In this document: one piece after another, positions 42,049-51,073 of the stretch
How the letters are laid out: every line of letters starts with the position of its first letter
How positions within the stretch are numbered: position 1 is the first letter of the stretch
Assembly (NCBI RefSeq): GCF_900129505.1
Contig: NZ_LT670818.1
Span: forward strand, 8,899,001-8,963,000
Length of the DNA stretch: 64,000 nucleotides
Direction of reading: 5' to 3'
Source: Bradyrhizobium erythrophlei
Lineage (GTDB): Bacteria; Pseudomonadota; Alphaproteobacteria; Rhizobiales; Xanthobacteraceae
Translations under genes and position numbers: made by a program
Notes under the pieces: generated by a model
Told to the model about the DNA's origin: nothing
Seen by the model: the letters and a program-made list of their open reading frames with translations, nothing else
The model's database searches: none

Positions 42049-42657
42049 TCAATCTCCCTTCGCGGCGAGCCGCGTGGTGCGCGGGATCGCGACAATGGCA
42101 TCGTCGGCCACCAGCACGACGTCGATGCCGCGCGGAAACAGCGCAGCGTTGATGGCTAGCCGGTCGAACAGATCCGTCGGCTGGATCATGGCCCGCAGTG
42201 CGGCCGTGCCGTCGATGCCGGGTCCGCGCAGTTCGAAACCTGGGCCGTCCGTCAGGCTTTCGACCTGCAGGATCAGCGTGGTCGAACGATCCGGATATTC
42301 ATTGCTGCCGAACGCAAAACGATCCAGCGCGGGCAGCGAGCGGGCATCGCCGAACAGCGCAAAGCTGCAGATCGAGGAATCCGCGATGACCGGCGCGCCG
42401 GTGTGGAACTTCAGCCACTTCGTCACATCCGAGGTCCCGGACATCGCAGCGTCGAGCCAGACCGGCGTGTCGTGGTCGAACAGGGTCAGCGCGATGGCAG
42501 CCGCGCCGCGCATGACCGGCGACGGCGCGCCGCTTGTGGCCACGATCCGCTGGACGCTGCCGGGGCGCGCCATCGCGTCCATCACGGAACGGAACGTCGA
42601 TTGCGCCGACAACACCTTGTCGGCGAAGCCCGCGGGCAGTTCGGCAATCGTCGTCAT
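42049..42657 (-). CDS. phnH: C-P lyase core subunit PhnH
   Basis: A 202-residue protein with the PhnH pattern FRSVMDAMARPGSVQRI, then TLFDHDTPVWLD and LILQVESLT. PhnH is a PLP-fold-like structural subunit without catalytic residues of its own. It is three bases upstream of phnI and four downstream of phnG. Confidence 0.95.
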   Translation of the reverse strand: MTTIAELPAGFADKVLSAQSTFRSVMDAMARPGSVQRIVATSGAPSPVMRGAAAIALTLFDHDTPVWLDAAMSGTSDVTKWLKFHTGAPVIADSSICSFALFGDARSLPALDRFAFGSNEYPDRSTTLILQVESLTDGPGFELRGPGIDGTAALRAMIQPTDLFDRLAINAALFPRGIDVVLVADDAIVAIPRTTRLAAKGD

Positions 42658-42661
42658 CGCT

Positions 42662-43123
42662 TCAGCCTTCCCCGCGCACCAGCGTGTAGAAATCGACCCG
42701 CGTCGCCGCGGTCTCCCGCGCGTTGCGGTCTCTGGCGGCGACGATCGCCGCGCGCAGCGGCGCCAGCACCGTCGTCTCCACCGCGTCCGAAAACTCCTTC
42801 GACTGCACCAGCGCGTCGCACAGCGCGATCAGCCGCGCCTTCTGCCGGTCGCGGCCGAGCGCGTAGCCGAAGCCGACCTCGCCGCTCGCCAGCCGCACCG
42901 CCGCGCGCGACACCGTGGCCTCGCCGACGTTGAACGGCGCGCCGTCGCCACCGATGCGGCCGCGCACCATCACGAGGCCGTTCTCCGGCTCGCGCAGATC
43001 CTCATAGGCCGGCGCGGTGACGGAACCGAGACAACCCGCAATCGCGGCAGTGTCGGAATGCGCCAGCACCGCCATCGCCGCCTGGCGCCGCGCCTGTTTG
43101 CCAGTTTCGCCGCCTGCCGTCAT
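42662..43123 (-). CDS. phnG: C-P lyase core subunit PhnG
   Basis: A 153-residue protein with PhnG features: RRQAAMAVLAHSD near the start, LVMVRGRIGGDGAPFNVGE and the terminal ATRVDFYTLVRGEG. It is the first gene of the phnGHIJKLMN-PPOX operon. The control region upstream has a Pho box and the PhnF-type palindrome. Confidence 0.95.
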   Translation of the reverse strand: MTAGGETGKQARRQAAMAVLAHSDTAAIAGCLGSVTAPAYEDLREPENGLVMVRGRIGGDGAPFNVGEATVSRAAVRLASGEVGFGYALGRDRQKARLIALCDALVQSKEFSDAVETTVLAPLRAAIVAARDRNARETAATRVDFYTLVRGEG

Positions 43124-43154
43124 ATCGGTCTTGTCCTATTCAGTTCTTGCTGGA

Positions 43155-43186
43155 ATCAAGTTGTCTATGATACTAGACAACTTGAT
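43155..43186. promoter_or_regulatory. Probable PhnF operator, perfect 13-bp inverted repeat
   Basis: ATCAAGTTGTCTA (43155-43167), a 6-base spacer TGATAC, and TAGACAACTTGAT (43174-43186) form a perfect palindrome. It lies between phnG and phnF; TATCAA at its right edge, read on the minus strand, is the likely phnG -10 element, spaced about 10 bases from the Pho box. Binding would block phnG transcription. Confidence 0.85.
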
Positions 43187-43197
43187 AGCGTTGCGCC

Positions 43198-43215
43198 ATG
43201 ACTGTTTCGTGACAA
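43198..43215 (-). promoter_or_regulatory. Candidate Pho box of phnG
   Basis: On the minus strand the sequence TTGTCAC-GAAA-CAGTCAT fits the Pho-box pattern CTGTCAT-N4-CTGTCAT with 11 of 14 half-site positions matching. It lies about 75 bases upstream of the phnG ATG and replaces the -35 element. Confidence 0.6.
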
Positions 43216-43266
43216 GGCCATGATTTTTCCAATGCCCCTCTCTCAGCCACATGAGCGGTTCCCACC

Positions 43267-43995
43267 ATGAGCATCCAGGACGCAGCTTCCGGCGTGGCGC
43301 TGTGGCGGCAGGTTGCCGACGGCATCGAGCGCGGCATCGCCTCCGGCGCATTTGCCGCCGGCGAGAAACTGCCGGGCGAGATCGAGATCGCCGAAACCTA
43401 CCGCGTCAACCGCCATACGGTGCGGCGGGCGCTGGCGACGCTGGCCGAGCGCGGCCTGGTGCGCGCCGAACGCGGCAGCGGCACCTATGTCGAGGCCGCG
43501 AAGATCGCCTACCCCCTGCGCTCGCGCACGCGGTTTTCCGAAATCGTCGGCGCCGGCGGCCGCGAGCCGGATGGCCGGCTGATCGGCGCCTCCGAAGAAC
43601 TCGCGAGCCGCGAACTGGCGCGCCTGCTGGCGTTAAAGACCGGCGCTCCGCTGATCCGGATTGAGGTGCTGCGGCTGGCCGATCGCACGCCGATCTGCGT
43701 CAGCACCATCTGGCTCGGCGCGGAGCGCTTTCCCGAAGCCGCGCCGGCCTATGATCGCCTACGCTCGATGACAAAACTGCTGGCGCATTACGGCATCCGC
43801 GACTATCGCCGGGCCTCGACCCGCGTCACCGCAGCGATCGCGGACGCGACCGATGCGGCGCGGCTCGAGCTTGCCCTGGGGCGTCCGGTGCTGGTGGTCG
43901 ACAGCACCGACATCGCCACCGACGGGACCCCGCTCGCGACCAAGCGCTCGCGCTTCGCCGCGGAGAGAGTCGAGTTCGTGGTGGAGAGTGGTTAA
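43267..43995 (+). CDS. phnF: GntR-family regulator PhnF
   Basis: A 242-residue HutC-subfamily GntR regulator. The winged HTH (GEIEIAETYRVNRHTVRRAL, then LVRAERGSGTYVE) occupies residues 10-75 and a UTRA ligand-binding domain follows (FSEIVGAGG...PLIRIEVLRLAD). It diverges from the phn operon and should bind the inverted repeat at 43155-43186. It probably keeps the operon low when phosphonates are absent. Convergent with phnE2. Confidence 0.94.
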   Translation: MSIQDAASGVALWRQVADGIERGIASGAFAAGEKLPGEIEIAETYRVNRHTVRRALATLAERGLVRAERGSGTYVEAAKIAYPLRSRTRFSEIVGAGGREPDGRLIGASEELASRELARLLALKTGAPLIRIEVLRLADRTPICVSTIWLGAERFPEAAPAYDRLRSMTKLLAHYGIRDYRRASTRVTAAIADATDAARLELALGRPVLVVDSTDIATDGTPLATKRSRFAAERVEFVVESG

Positions 43996-44005
43996 CTCGG
44001 AATCG

Positions 44006-44854
44006 TCACACCACTGCACGCCGCCCGATGATCGCAAAGCGGAGCTTGCTGGAAATCCAGTCGATGGCGGCGACCGCGACCAGGATCATCAGGATCAGGA
44101 ACGACACCTTCTGCCATTCCAGCACCCGGATCTGCTCGGCGAGCTGCAGGCCGATGCCGCCGGCGCCGACGATGCCGATGATGGTCGCCGAGCGCGTGTT
44201 CGACTCGATGAAGTAAAGCACCTGCCCCGCGATTACGGGCAAGACCTGCGGCAGCAGGCCGAAGCGGATTTCGTGCAGCGCGTTGCCGCCGGAGGCGCGG
44301 ATGCCTTCGACCTGCTTCTGGTCGGCGCCCTCGATCGCCTCGGAGAACAGTTTTCCGAACGCGCCGAAATCCGACACCGCGATCGCCAGCACGCCGGCGA
44401 ACGGACCGAGACCGACGACGTTGATCCAGACCAGCGCCCAGATCAGGGTGTCGACACCGCGGATCGAATCGAGGAAACGGCGCACCGGAAAGCGGAAGAT
44501 ATTGGACGGCACGATGTTCCTGGCCGCCAGCAGGCTGACCGGCAGCGCGAATAATGCGGCGAGCGTGGTTCCGAGCAGCGCGATCGACAGGGTTTCGCCG
44601 AGCGCCTTCAGGTAAAGCGGCAGCGAGGAGCCGGGATCGGGCGGGATCATCATCATCGTGATCCAGCCGAGCTGATGCAGGCCCGCCAGCATCCGCGCCG
44701 GCGAGAAGCCGAGATGAACCAGCCCAAAGGCAAAAATCGCGAATGCGCCCAGCAGCATCAGCGGCGTGGCAAGCCGCGCCGACAGCGGCCGGTCGAACAC
44801 CCCGGGGTGCCGCGTGTAAAGGCCATCGAGATCGGGTACCGGCAATTTGCTCAT
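44006..44854 (-). CDS. phnE: Phosphonate ABC transporter permease PhnE (second)
   Basis: A 282-residue inner-membrane permease with about six TM helices. The EAA-like loop GIRASGGNALHEIRFGLLPQ and the C-terminal GAGGIGLQLAEQIRVLEWQ are characteristic of PhnE. ATG 44854 overlaps the upstream phnE by 4 bases. It is the last gene of phnCDEE. Confidence 0.94.
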   Translation of the reverse strand: MSKLPVPDLDGLYTRHPGVFDRPLSARLATPLMLLGAFAIFAFGLVHLGFSPARMLAGLHQLGWITMMMIPPDPGSSLPLYLKALGETLSIALLGTTLAALFALPVSLLAARNIVPSNIFRFPVRRFLDSIRGVDTLIWALVWINVVGLGPFAGVLAIAVSDFGAFGKLFSEAIEGADQKQVEGIRASGGNALHEIRFGLLPQVLPVIAGQVLYFIESNTRSATIIGIVGAGGIGLQLAEQIRVLEWQKVSFLILMILVAVAAIDWISSKLRFAIIGRRAVV

Positions 44855-45735
44855 GCGCGCCGTTCCCTGCCGAACAGCCGGCCGCGTATCCACCCGGTTC
44901 CGATGTCGATGACGAAGACGGTGAGGATGATCATCACCAGAATGGCGCTGACATCCGAGTAATAGAACTTGCGGATCGCCACCACGAGTTCTTGTCCGAT
45001 GCCGCCGGCGCCGACAAAACCCATCACCGAGGCGCCGCGCACATTGATCTCGAACCGCAGCAAAGTGTAGCTGGCAAAGCCCGCCGCGACCTGCGGCAGC
45101 ACCGCGAACCGCATGCAGGAGATCCAGCCGGCGCCGGTGGACCGCACCCCCTCGACCGGCTTCATGTCGACGTTTTCGACGATCTCGGAAAATTGCTTGC
45201 CGAGCGCGCCGATGGTGTGGATGGTAATGGCGAGAACGCCCGCCATCGGACCGAGACCGAAGGCGATGACGAAGATCAGCGCGAATACGATATCGGGTAC
45301 CGTGCGGCAGAACTCCATCAACCGCTTAACGACGATGCGCAGCCAGGTTGCCGGAGATGTGTTTTCCGCCGCCAGAAAGTTCAGCGCAAAGCCAAGCACA
45401 GCGCCCGAGACCGTGCCGACGTAGCTGATCAGGATGGTCTCACCGAGATAGAACGACCATTTGCGCCAGCCCCAGAGCCATTCGCCGATATCGGTCCAGA
45501 CCCGCTGGCCGTTGTCGAGCGTGGCGATGCGGTCGAAATAGCTGATGAAGTGGCCGAAATAGCCAAACAACGTCCGCAAGTTCACTTCCGCCCCGACCGA
45601 AGCGACGGCAAGCGCGAGGAGAAACGCCGCCGCCCCCAGCGTGATGCGCAGACGCTTGCGCGCCACCGCCTTGCGATAGGCCGCGTTGAGCGCGGTCAGT
45701 TGCTGGCTGGGGAGTATGGTGACAGCGACGGTCAT
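44851..45735 (-). CDS. phnE: Phosphonate ABC transporter permease PhnE (first)
   Basis: A 294-residue permease homologous to its neighbour, with six TM segments and the loop GVRSTGAGWISCMRFAVLPQ, then GFVGAGGIGQELVVAIRKF. Two distinct phnE genes in tandem are usual in rhizobia and probably form a heterodimeric channel. It is separated from phnD by a hairpin terminator. Confidence 0.94.
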   Translation of the reverse strand: MTVAVTILPSQQLTALNAAYRKAVARKRLRITLGAAAFLLALAVASVGAEVNLRTLFGYFGHFISYFDRIATLDNGQRVWTDIGEWLWGWRKWSFYLGETILISYVGTVSGAVLGFALNFLAAENTSPATWLRIVVKRLMEFCRTVPDIVFALIFVIAFGLGPMAGVLAITIHTIGALGKQFSEIVENVDMKPVEGVRSTGAGWISCMRFAVLPQVAAGFASYTLLRFEINVRGASVMGFVGAGGIGQELVVAIRKFYYSDVSAILVMIILTVFVIDIGTGWIRGRLFGRERRA

Positions 45736-45783
45736 GCGGGCTTGGGTTCAGGCCATCGGTGAAGGAGATGTCGGCAAACAAAA

Positions 45784-45807
45784 GAGCCGGGTCACGGGAC
45801 CCGGCTC
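45784..45807 (-). terminator. Intercistronic hairpin between phnD and phnE
   Basis: A perfect 10-bp stem, GAGCCGGGTC with a 4-base loop, is followed on the minus strand by TTTTGTTTG. It lies ~20 bases after the phnD stop. A partial terminator here would give more binding protein than permease, a usual layout in ABC operons. Confidence 0.8.
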
Positions 45808-45826
45808 AGGTTTCGTGTCCTGTCGA

Positions 45827-46759
45827 TCAGGACGCCTTCTTGCGCAGATTGTCGACGAATTTGATCAGCTCGATGGTCTTGTTGTAGTCGTCATTGGTGA
45901 TCGGCTGCCACGGCAGGTTCTTGCCGTCGGAGAGCTTCTTGAACGCGTCCTTGTCCTTTTCGGGAGCTTCCAGGAACGCCTTCTTGATCGCGGCCTTCAT
46001 GTCGTCGGGCAGGTCGCTCAGATAGGCATAGGGCGAGTTGATGATGAGGTCCGACTTCACGATGATGCGGAAGTCTTCCTTCTTCAGCGGAGTGCCGTCG
46101 CTCGACTTGACCATGTTCTTGGCGAGCATGCGCGTCAGGTTGGAATCGTCTTCCGCGTTCCACCAGTTGGCGGCGACGTCGACCGTGCCCTGCGCCAGCG
46201 CCAGCACCGCGTTCTCATGGCTTCCGGTGAACAGCACCTGCGAGAAGTAGGTGTCGGGATCGATGCCCATCTGGTTCATCTTGAAGCGCGGCATGTTGTT
46301 GCCGGAGGTCGAGTTGGGGTCGACCAGGCCGAGGTTCTTGCCCTTCAGATCCTCGATCTTCCGGTACGGGCTCTTGGCCAAAACGTAGAACACCGAATAA
46401 TAGCCCTTGGAACCGTCGGCATTGACGTCGATCACGAACGCATCGGTCTTGACGCCGGTGACGCGCGCCCGCGCAAACGACGCCGGACCGTAGTAGCCGA
46501 TCTGGATGTTGCCGGCGCGCTGGCCTTCGATCACGGCGGCATAGTCGTTGGCGACGCGGAGCGTGACCTTGACGCCGAGTTCCTTCGACAGATAGTTCAC
46601 GAACGGCGTATAGCGCTCGGTCACGCCGGAGCCGTTCTCGGCCGGAATCACCGCGAAGGTGATCTCCGGATATTTCGCCTTCCAGTCCTCCGCAAAGGCG
46701 GTGGTGGCGGTGAATGCCAGCATGGCTGAGCCGGCAATAACGGTACGACGGTTGATCAT
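45827..46759 (-). CDS. phnD: Phosphonate-binding periplasmic protein PhnD
   Basis: A 310-residue solute-binding protein. Signal peptide MINRRTVIAGSAMLAFTATT with cleavage after AFA. The binding motifs NGYYGPASFARARV-like segment IQIGYYGPASFARARVTG and DPNSTSGNNMPRF are PhnD-like and contact the phosphonate group. ATG 46759 follows AGAGGA. Confidence 0.94.
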   Translation of the reverse strand: MINRRTVIAGSAMLAFTATTAFAEDWKAKYPEITFAVIPAENGSGVTERYTPFVNYLSKELGVKVTLRVANDYAAVIEGQRAGNIQIGYYGPASFARARVTGVKTDAFVIDVNADGSKGYYSVFYVLAKSPYRKIEDLKGKNLGLVDPNSTSGNNMPRFKMNQMGIDPDTYFSQVLFTGSHENAVLALAQGTVDVAANWWNAEDDSNLTRMLAKNMVKSSDGTPLKKEDFRIIVKSDLIINSPYAYLSDLPDDMKAAIKKAFLEAPEKDKDAFKKLSDGKNLPWQPITNDDYNKTIELIKFVDNLRKKAS

Positions 46760-46834
46760 GACGTCCTCTTTGTTTTCAGTGTGGAAGTCGATTGCCTGCA
46801 AATTCGCAAGAACGCGATGGCGACGGACGGGTCT

Positions 46835-47650
46835 TCAGGCCGCGGCAGCGGTGCCGAGAGCCGGGATCGTTGAACCGGCGGGCAGGCCGGCCGGCGCAGT
46901 GCCCATCACTTCATTGGCCTCGAGATCGTAGAGTTCGCGCGCAATGTGCTCGGTCAGGGTGGCCGGAGCGCCATCGAACACCACCCGGCCCGAGGCCATC
47001 CCGATCAGGCGGTCGCAATAGCTGCGCGCCAGATCGAGCGAATGCAGATTGCAGATCACGGTGATGCCGAAGTGCTTGTTGATGCGCAGCAGCGCATCCA
47101 TCACGATGCGGGTGTTGCGGGGATCGAGCGAGGCGATCGGCTCGTCGGCAAGAATAATGTCGGGCTCCTGGACCAGGGCGCGCGCGATCGCGACCCGCTG
47201 CTGCTGGCCGCCGGAGAGCTGGTCGGTGCGCTGCGCCGCCAGCGACGCCATATCGAACTGCTCCAGCGCCGACATCGCGACCGCGAGGTCTTGTTCGGGC
47301 CAGAGCTGCGCCAGCGAGCGCCACAGCGGAATTTCGGAGATACGCCCCATCAGCACATTGGTCAGGACATCGAGGCGGCCGACCAGGTTGAACTGCTGGA
47401 AGATCATGGCCGAGCGGGCGCGCCATTGCCGCAGCTCCCGGCCGCGCAGCGCCGTGACGTCGACGCCTTCGAAGACAATCCGTCCCGAAGTCGGCTCCGC
47501 GAGGCGATTGATCATGCGCAGCAGGGTCGACTTGCCGGCGCCGGAGCGCCCGATCACCCCGACAAAGCCGCCGGGTGTAATCGAGAATGACGCATTGTCG
47601 ACCGCGGTCTTTGTGCCAAACCGGCACGTCAAACCATCCACCACCAGCAT
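46835..47650 (-). CDS. phnC: Phosphonate ABC transporter ATPase PhnC
   Basis: A 271-residue ABC ATPase: Walker [18 protein letters not shown], signature [16 protein letters not shown], Walker [13 protein letters not shown], and [18 protein letters not shown], a PhnC-typical stretch. It leads phnCDEE. A candidate Pho box is ~100 bases upstream. Confidence 0.95.
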   Translation of the reverse strand: MLVVDGLTCRFGTKTAVDNASFSITPGGFVGVIGRSGAGKSTLLRMINRLAEPTSGRIVFEGVDVTALRGRELRQWRARSAMIFQQFNLVGRLDVLTNVLMGRISEIPLWRSLAQLWPEQDLAVAMSALEQFDMASLAAQRTDQLSGGQQQRVAIARALVQEPDIILADEPIASLDPRNTRIVMDALLRINKHFGITVICNLHSLDLARSYCDRLIGMASGRVVFDGAPATLTEHIARELYDLEANEVMGTAPAGLPAGSTIPALGTAAAA

Positions 47651-47750
47651 GCAATGCTCTCAGCTCGTTGTTTGAGCGCGATCTTTTTCGAAAACCGGTT
47701 CCCGGCTTCCCGGACCATGCTCCGACTCCCTCCATCGCTATCCTCTGGAT

Positions 47751-47768
47751 TCGACAGTTATGTGACAG
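47751..47768 (-). promoter_or_regulatory. Candidate Pho box of phnC
   Basis: Read on the minus strand: CTGTCAC-ATAA-CTGTCGA, 12 of 14 half-site positions of the PhoB consensus CTGTCAT-N4-CTGTCAT. It is followed after about 8 bases by GATAGC as a possible -10. The phnC start is ~100 bases away. Confidence 0.7.
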
Positions 47769-47806
47769 TCGCGCTGCAGTGCGGCCGTCGTCCACACCGG
47801 CGCGCT

Positions 47807-47835
47807 CCGTCATGCAATCGTCATGACATTGTCAT
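47807..47835 (+). promoter_or_regulatory. Candidate triple Pho half-site array
   Basis: CCGTCAT (47807), TCGTCAT (47818) and TTGTCAT (47829) are spaced exactly 11 bp apart, the periodicity of PhoB half-sites. The array faces the acetyltransferase/phnM2/DUF1045 unit starting at 47904, so both sides of this divergent region appear phosphate-regulated. Confidence 0.72.
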
Positions 47836-47903
47836 CAAGCCCATCGATGACGTGCAGCCTTGATCCTTTTTCGGATCGTTATCCATCGTTTGAGGACGCC
47901 CGC

Positions 47904-48572
47904 ATGGCCGGCAAGATGCTTTCGGTTGATCCTACGGTGGATCCGAGCGCCAAACTGCACGACGTCAAACTCGGCGCCTATTGCGAAGTCGGCGCGCGGA
48001 CGATCCTGCAGGAAGTGACGATGGACGATTATTCTTATGTCGTGAACGACGCGCAGATCACCTATGCGGGAATCGGAAAATTCTGCTCGATCGCCGCGAT
48101 GACCCGGATCAACCCCGGCAATCACCCGATGCACCGCGCGACGCAGGCCCACTTCACGTACCGCGCCAGCACGTATTTTCCGGAAGAGAGCGACGACGCC
48201 GAATTCTTCGAATGGCGGCGCTCCCATCGCGTCCAGATCGGTCACGACGTCTGGATCGGGCATGGCGCCGTCGTGCTGCCGGGCCGCAGCATCGGCACCG
48301 GCGCCGTGGTCGCGGCCGGCGCCATCGTCACCAAGGACGTCCCGGCCTACACCATCGTCGCGGGCAACCCGGCGCGGACGATCCGGCGGCGGTTTCCCGA
48401 AGATGTGACCAACCGGCTGGCGGAGCTTTCGTGGTGGGACTGGAGCCATGAGGCCCTGCGCAGGGCGCTGCCCGACTTCCGCAAACTGGTGGTCGAGGAT
48501 TTCCTGGCAAAATACGAGGCTGCGGCCACGTTAAGCCGATCGTCCCTCCCGAAGCGAAGTACAGCATTGTGA
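47904..48572 (+). CDS. Phosphonate-locus hexapeptide-repeat acetyltransferase
   Basis: A 222-residue left-handed beta-helix protein of the LbH acetyltransferase group: hexapeptide-like repeats from about residue 20 ([16 protein letters not shown]...[14 protein letters not shown]) and [33 protein letters not shown], then [12 protein letters not shown]. It matches the hexapeptide transferases found in phn clusters; it may acetylate aminophosphonates before uptake into the pathway, as PhnO does in E. coli, but that is inferred. ATG 47904 follows AGGA; the longer frame runs into the Pho array. Confidence 0.85.
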   Translation: MAGKMLSVDPTVDPSAKLHDVKLGAYCEVGARTILQEVTMDDYSYVVNDAQITYAGIGKFCSIAAMTRINPGNHPMHRATQAHFTYRASTYFPEESDDAEFFEWRRSHRVQIGHDVWIGHGAVVLPGRSIGTGAVVAAGAIVTKDVPAYTIVAGNPARTIRRRFPEDVTNRLAELSWWDWSHEALRRALPDFRKLVVEDFLAKYEAAATLSRSSLPKRSTAL

Positions 48573-49762
48573 CCGACATTCTTATCGAAGGCGGCGAGGC
48601 GCTCCTCGCTGGCGAGTTCGTTGAAACCAGCCTGCGGATCGAGGACGGCGAAATCGGCGCGGCCGGCGCCCGCCATGGCCGCGCTTCCCTCGGCCTCGAT
48701 GCCAGCGGCCTGAAGGTGCTGCCCGGAATCATCGACCTGCATGGCGATGCGTTCGAACGGCAGATGATGCCGCGCGCGGGCGTCGATTTTCCCGCCGACG
48801 TGGCGCTCTACGACAGCGACCGGCAGGCGATCGGCAACGGCATCACCACTGTCTTTCATGCCACGACCTGGTCGTGGGAGCCGGGCCTTCGCAGCGCGGA
48901 TAATGCAAGGCTGTTGCTCGAGGCGATCGAGACCATGCGGCCCCAACTCGCCGCGGACACCCGTTTCCACCTCCGCCAGGAAACCTACAACCTCGATGCA
49001 GAGGCCGAAATCCGCCAATGGCTGTCCGACGGGCGCGTCGACCTGTTCGCGTTCAACGACCACATGGATTCCACGGTCGCCAACTTGACCAAGCCGCAAA
49101 AGCGCAGCCGCATGGTCGAGCGGACCGGCCTTTCCGGCGAGGCGTTCGATGCCCTGGTGGCGCGCGTCGTCGCCCGCGCCGACGAGGTCCCCGCCTCGAT
49201 CGCACGGCTAGCGGAAGCGGCGCGAAGTGCTGACGTGCGGATGCTCTCGCATGACGACGATAGTGCGGAAATGCGCAAAACCTTTCGTGGCATGGGCGTG
49301 AAGATCGCCGAATTCCCGGTCAACGAGGAAACCGCCTGCGCCGCGGCCGAGGCCGGCGACGCCATCGTGTTCGGCGCGCCCAATGTCGTGCGCGGCGGCA
49401 GCCATACCGGATGGACCCGGGCGTCAGACATGATCGCCAAGGGCCTGTGCTCGGTGCTGGCCTCCGACTATTACTATCCGGCGCAGCTCTTGGCCGCGTT
49501 CCGCCTCGTCGCCGATGGCGTGCTGCCGCTGGCCGCTGCGTGGGACCTGATTTCCGCCGGCCCGGCCCGCGCCGCCGGACTTTCGGACCGCGGAGTTCTG
49601 GCGGAGGGCTGTCGTGCCGATATCATTCTCGTCGACGACGAAAAGCCGCTGCGGCCGCGCATCGTCGCCGTCATCGCCGCGGGCCGCCTGGTTCATTTTA
49701 CCGACGCGAGCCGCCTGATCCATTCTCCGGTCGCCCGGCGCGAGGCTGTTGCGGCCGAGTGA
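48569..49762 (+). CDS. phnM: Second PhnM-type diphosphatase
   Basis: A 397-residue amidohydrolase-fold protein with PhnM hallmarks: [46 protein letters not shown] and [16 protein letters not shown]. It is clearly diverged from the phnM at 37390 (LHGDAFERQ instead of LHTDHLEAH). GTG 48569 overlaps the acetyltransferase stop by 4 bases. It may serve the same step or a different phosphonate. Confidence 0.9.
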   Translation: MTDILIEGGEALLAGEFVETSLRIEDGEIGAAGARHGRASLGLDASGLKVLPGIIDLHGDAFERQMMPRAGVDFPADVALYDSDRQAIGNGITTVFHATTWSWEPGLRSADNARLLLEAIETMRPQLAADTRFHLRQETYNLDAEAEIRQWLSDGRVDLFAFNDHMDSTVANLTKPQKRSRMVERTGLSGEAFDALVARVVARADEVPASIARLAEAARSADVRMLSHDDDSAEMRKTFRGMGVKIAEFPVNEETACAAAEAGDAIVFGAPNVVRGGSHTGWTRASDMIAKGLCSVLASDYYYPAQLLAAFRLVADGVLPLAAAWDLISAGPARAAGLSDRGVLAEGCRADIILVDDEKPLRPRIVAVIAAGRLVHFTDASRLIHSPVARREAVAAE

Positions 49763-49840
49763 GGCGGCTTGGATTCTTCTTTGACGCGTTTTACGCGAAC
49801 CGGTTCCCGACTTCGCTTGAAAACGCTCTATGTTGGCGAT

Positions 49841-50548
49841 ATGGCCCCCTTTCCCCGCTATGCGATCTATTATGTGGCCGCAGCCGGCAGCGATCTTGAT
49901 CGCTTCGGCGCGCAGCATTTGGGCTATGACGCCTTTAACGGCACCGACCTGCCCTTTCCCGAAGACGTGACGCAGACGGTGCCGGATTGGCGCGAGCTGA
50001 CGCACGATCCCCGCAAATACGGCTTCCATGCCACGTTGAAGGCGCCGCTGCCGTTGGCACAAGGCAAGTCCGAGACCGAACTTCTTGGCGCTTGCGACAT
50101 CTTTGCCCGCACGCCACGGCCGATTCCGGTGATCAGGCCGGTCGTCGATTCCATCAGCGGCTTCATCGCGGTGGTGCCGGCGGAGCCGGTGGCCGAACTC
50201 GAACGGCTGGCCGCGGATTGTGTCCGCGAATTCGATGGCTTCCGCACGCCGCTCGCGCCGGAGGACCGGGCGCGGCGCAATCCCGAAGCCCTGACGGCGC
50301 GGCAGCGCGACTATCTCGATTGCTGGGGCTATCCTTACGTGCTGGAAGAGTTTCGATTCCACATGACGCTGACGGGCCGGCTCAACGCGCAACGACGCGC
50401 CCCCATCCTGAACATGCTGCGCGATCGCTTTGCCGCGCTCGGCCTCAGGACGCTCGCGATCGACCGAATCGCGCTGTGCCGTCAGGACGTGGCCGATTCC
50501 CGGTTTCGTATCCTGAAGCCATTCGCCCTGACGCCAGCCGCCGACTAA
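49841..50548 (+). CDS. DUF1045 2H-phosphoesterase-like phosphonate-locus protein
   Basis: A 235-residue protein with two H-x-T motifs, YGFHATLKAPL (about residue 64) and FRFHMTLTGRL (about residue 172), the signature of 2H phosphoesterases. It corresponds to the DUF1045 proteins found in phn operons. The cyclic phosphodiesterase PhnP is absent from the window, so this may open the 5-phosphoribosyl 1,2-cyclic phosphate made by PhnJ (inference). ATG 49841 starts at the conserved MAPFPRYAIYYVA; an earlier in-frame start is possible. Third gene of the plus-strand unit. Confidence 0.85.
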   Translation: MAPFPRYAIYYVAAAGSDLDRFGAQHLGYDAFNGTDLPFPEDVTQTVPDWRELTHDPRKYGFHATLKAPLPLAQGKSETELLGACDIFARTPRPIPVIRPVVDSISGFIAVVPAEPVAELERLAADCVREFDGFRTPLAPEDRARRNPEALTARQRDYLDCWGYPYVLEEFRFHMTLTGRLNAQRRAPILNMLRDRFAALGLRTLAIDRIALCRQDVADSRFRILKPFALTPAAD

Positions 50549-50576
50549 TCACTTTGGATTTTCAGCCGAGCGCGCG

Positions 50577-50840
50577 TCAGCACCCGCGGCAGATGTTCAA
50601 CTGCTTGTCGAGCTGCTCATCGAGCTTCTGCTGCTGCGCATCCTGGACCGCCTGCTGCTGCTGCTCGGCCTGGTCCGCGGAGGAATTCGGCGTGAACTGC
50701 TGGGCGCGGGGCTGCAAATGGCCGATCGGCGCGTTGCCGTAGACGGTGAGCCCGGAAGTCACGGGTTCGGCATTGCCAACGGCGCTGCCGGACACGAGCG
50801 CGCCACCGAGGATCGTCGCGATGAGAAGAGTCTTGCGCAT
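50577..50840 (-). CDS. Small secreted Gln-rich protein, 87 aa
   Basis: A signal peptide (MRKTLLIATILGGALVSGSA, cleavage after NAE) precedes a ~63-residue mature chain that is Gln-rich (QAEQQQQAVQDAQQQKLDEQ, helical, coiled-coil-prone) and ends in two Cys (NICRGC). It is transcribed on its own or after the histidine kinase gene. Function unknown. Confidence 0.72.
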   Translation of the reverse strand: MRKTLLIATILGGALVSGSAVGNAEPVTSGLTVYGNAPIGHLQPRAQQFTPNSSADQAEQQQQAVQDAQQQKLDEQLDKQLNICRGC

Positions 50841-51073
50841 TGGATTACTCCACCGAAATTACGCCGGCGCTGACAACGAAGATGGCTCGCCACCGCCGCC
50901 CGTCCCATTACACAAATATAAATCCGGGGTTCTCGGCTGCCATTAAAAACGGCTTTACTTTTCTTCAACTGCACGATCACGCGCTTGAGGCGCTTTGAAA
51001 ACGGGCGAGCCAACATGAATCTTTTTCTAATCGCACGCGCCCGTTACTGACCCGTCCAGGCCGGGCAGGCTCG

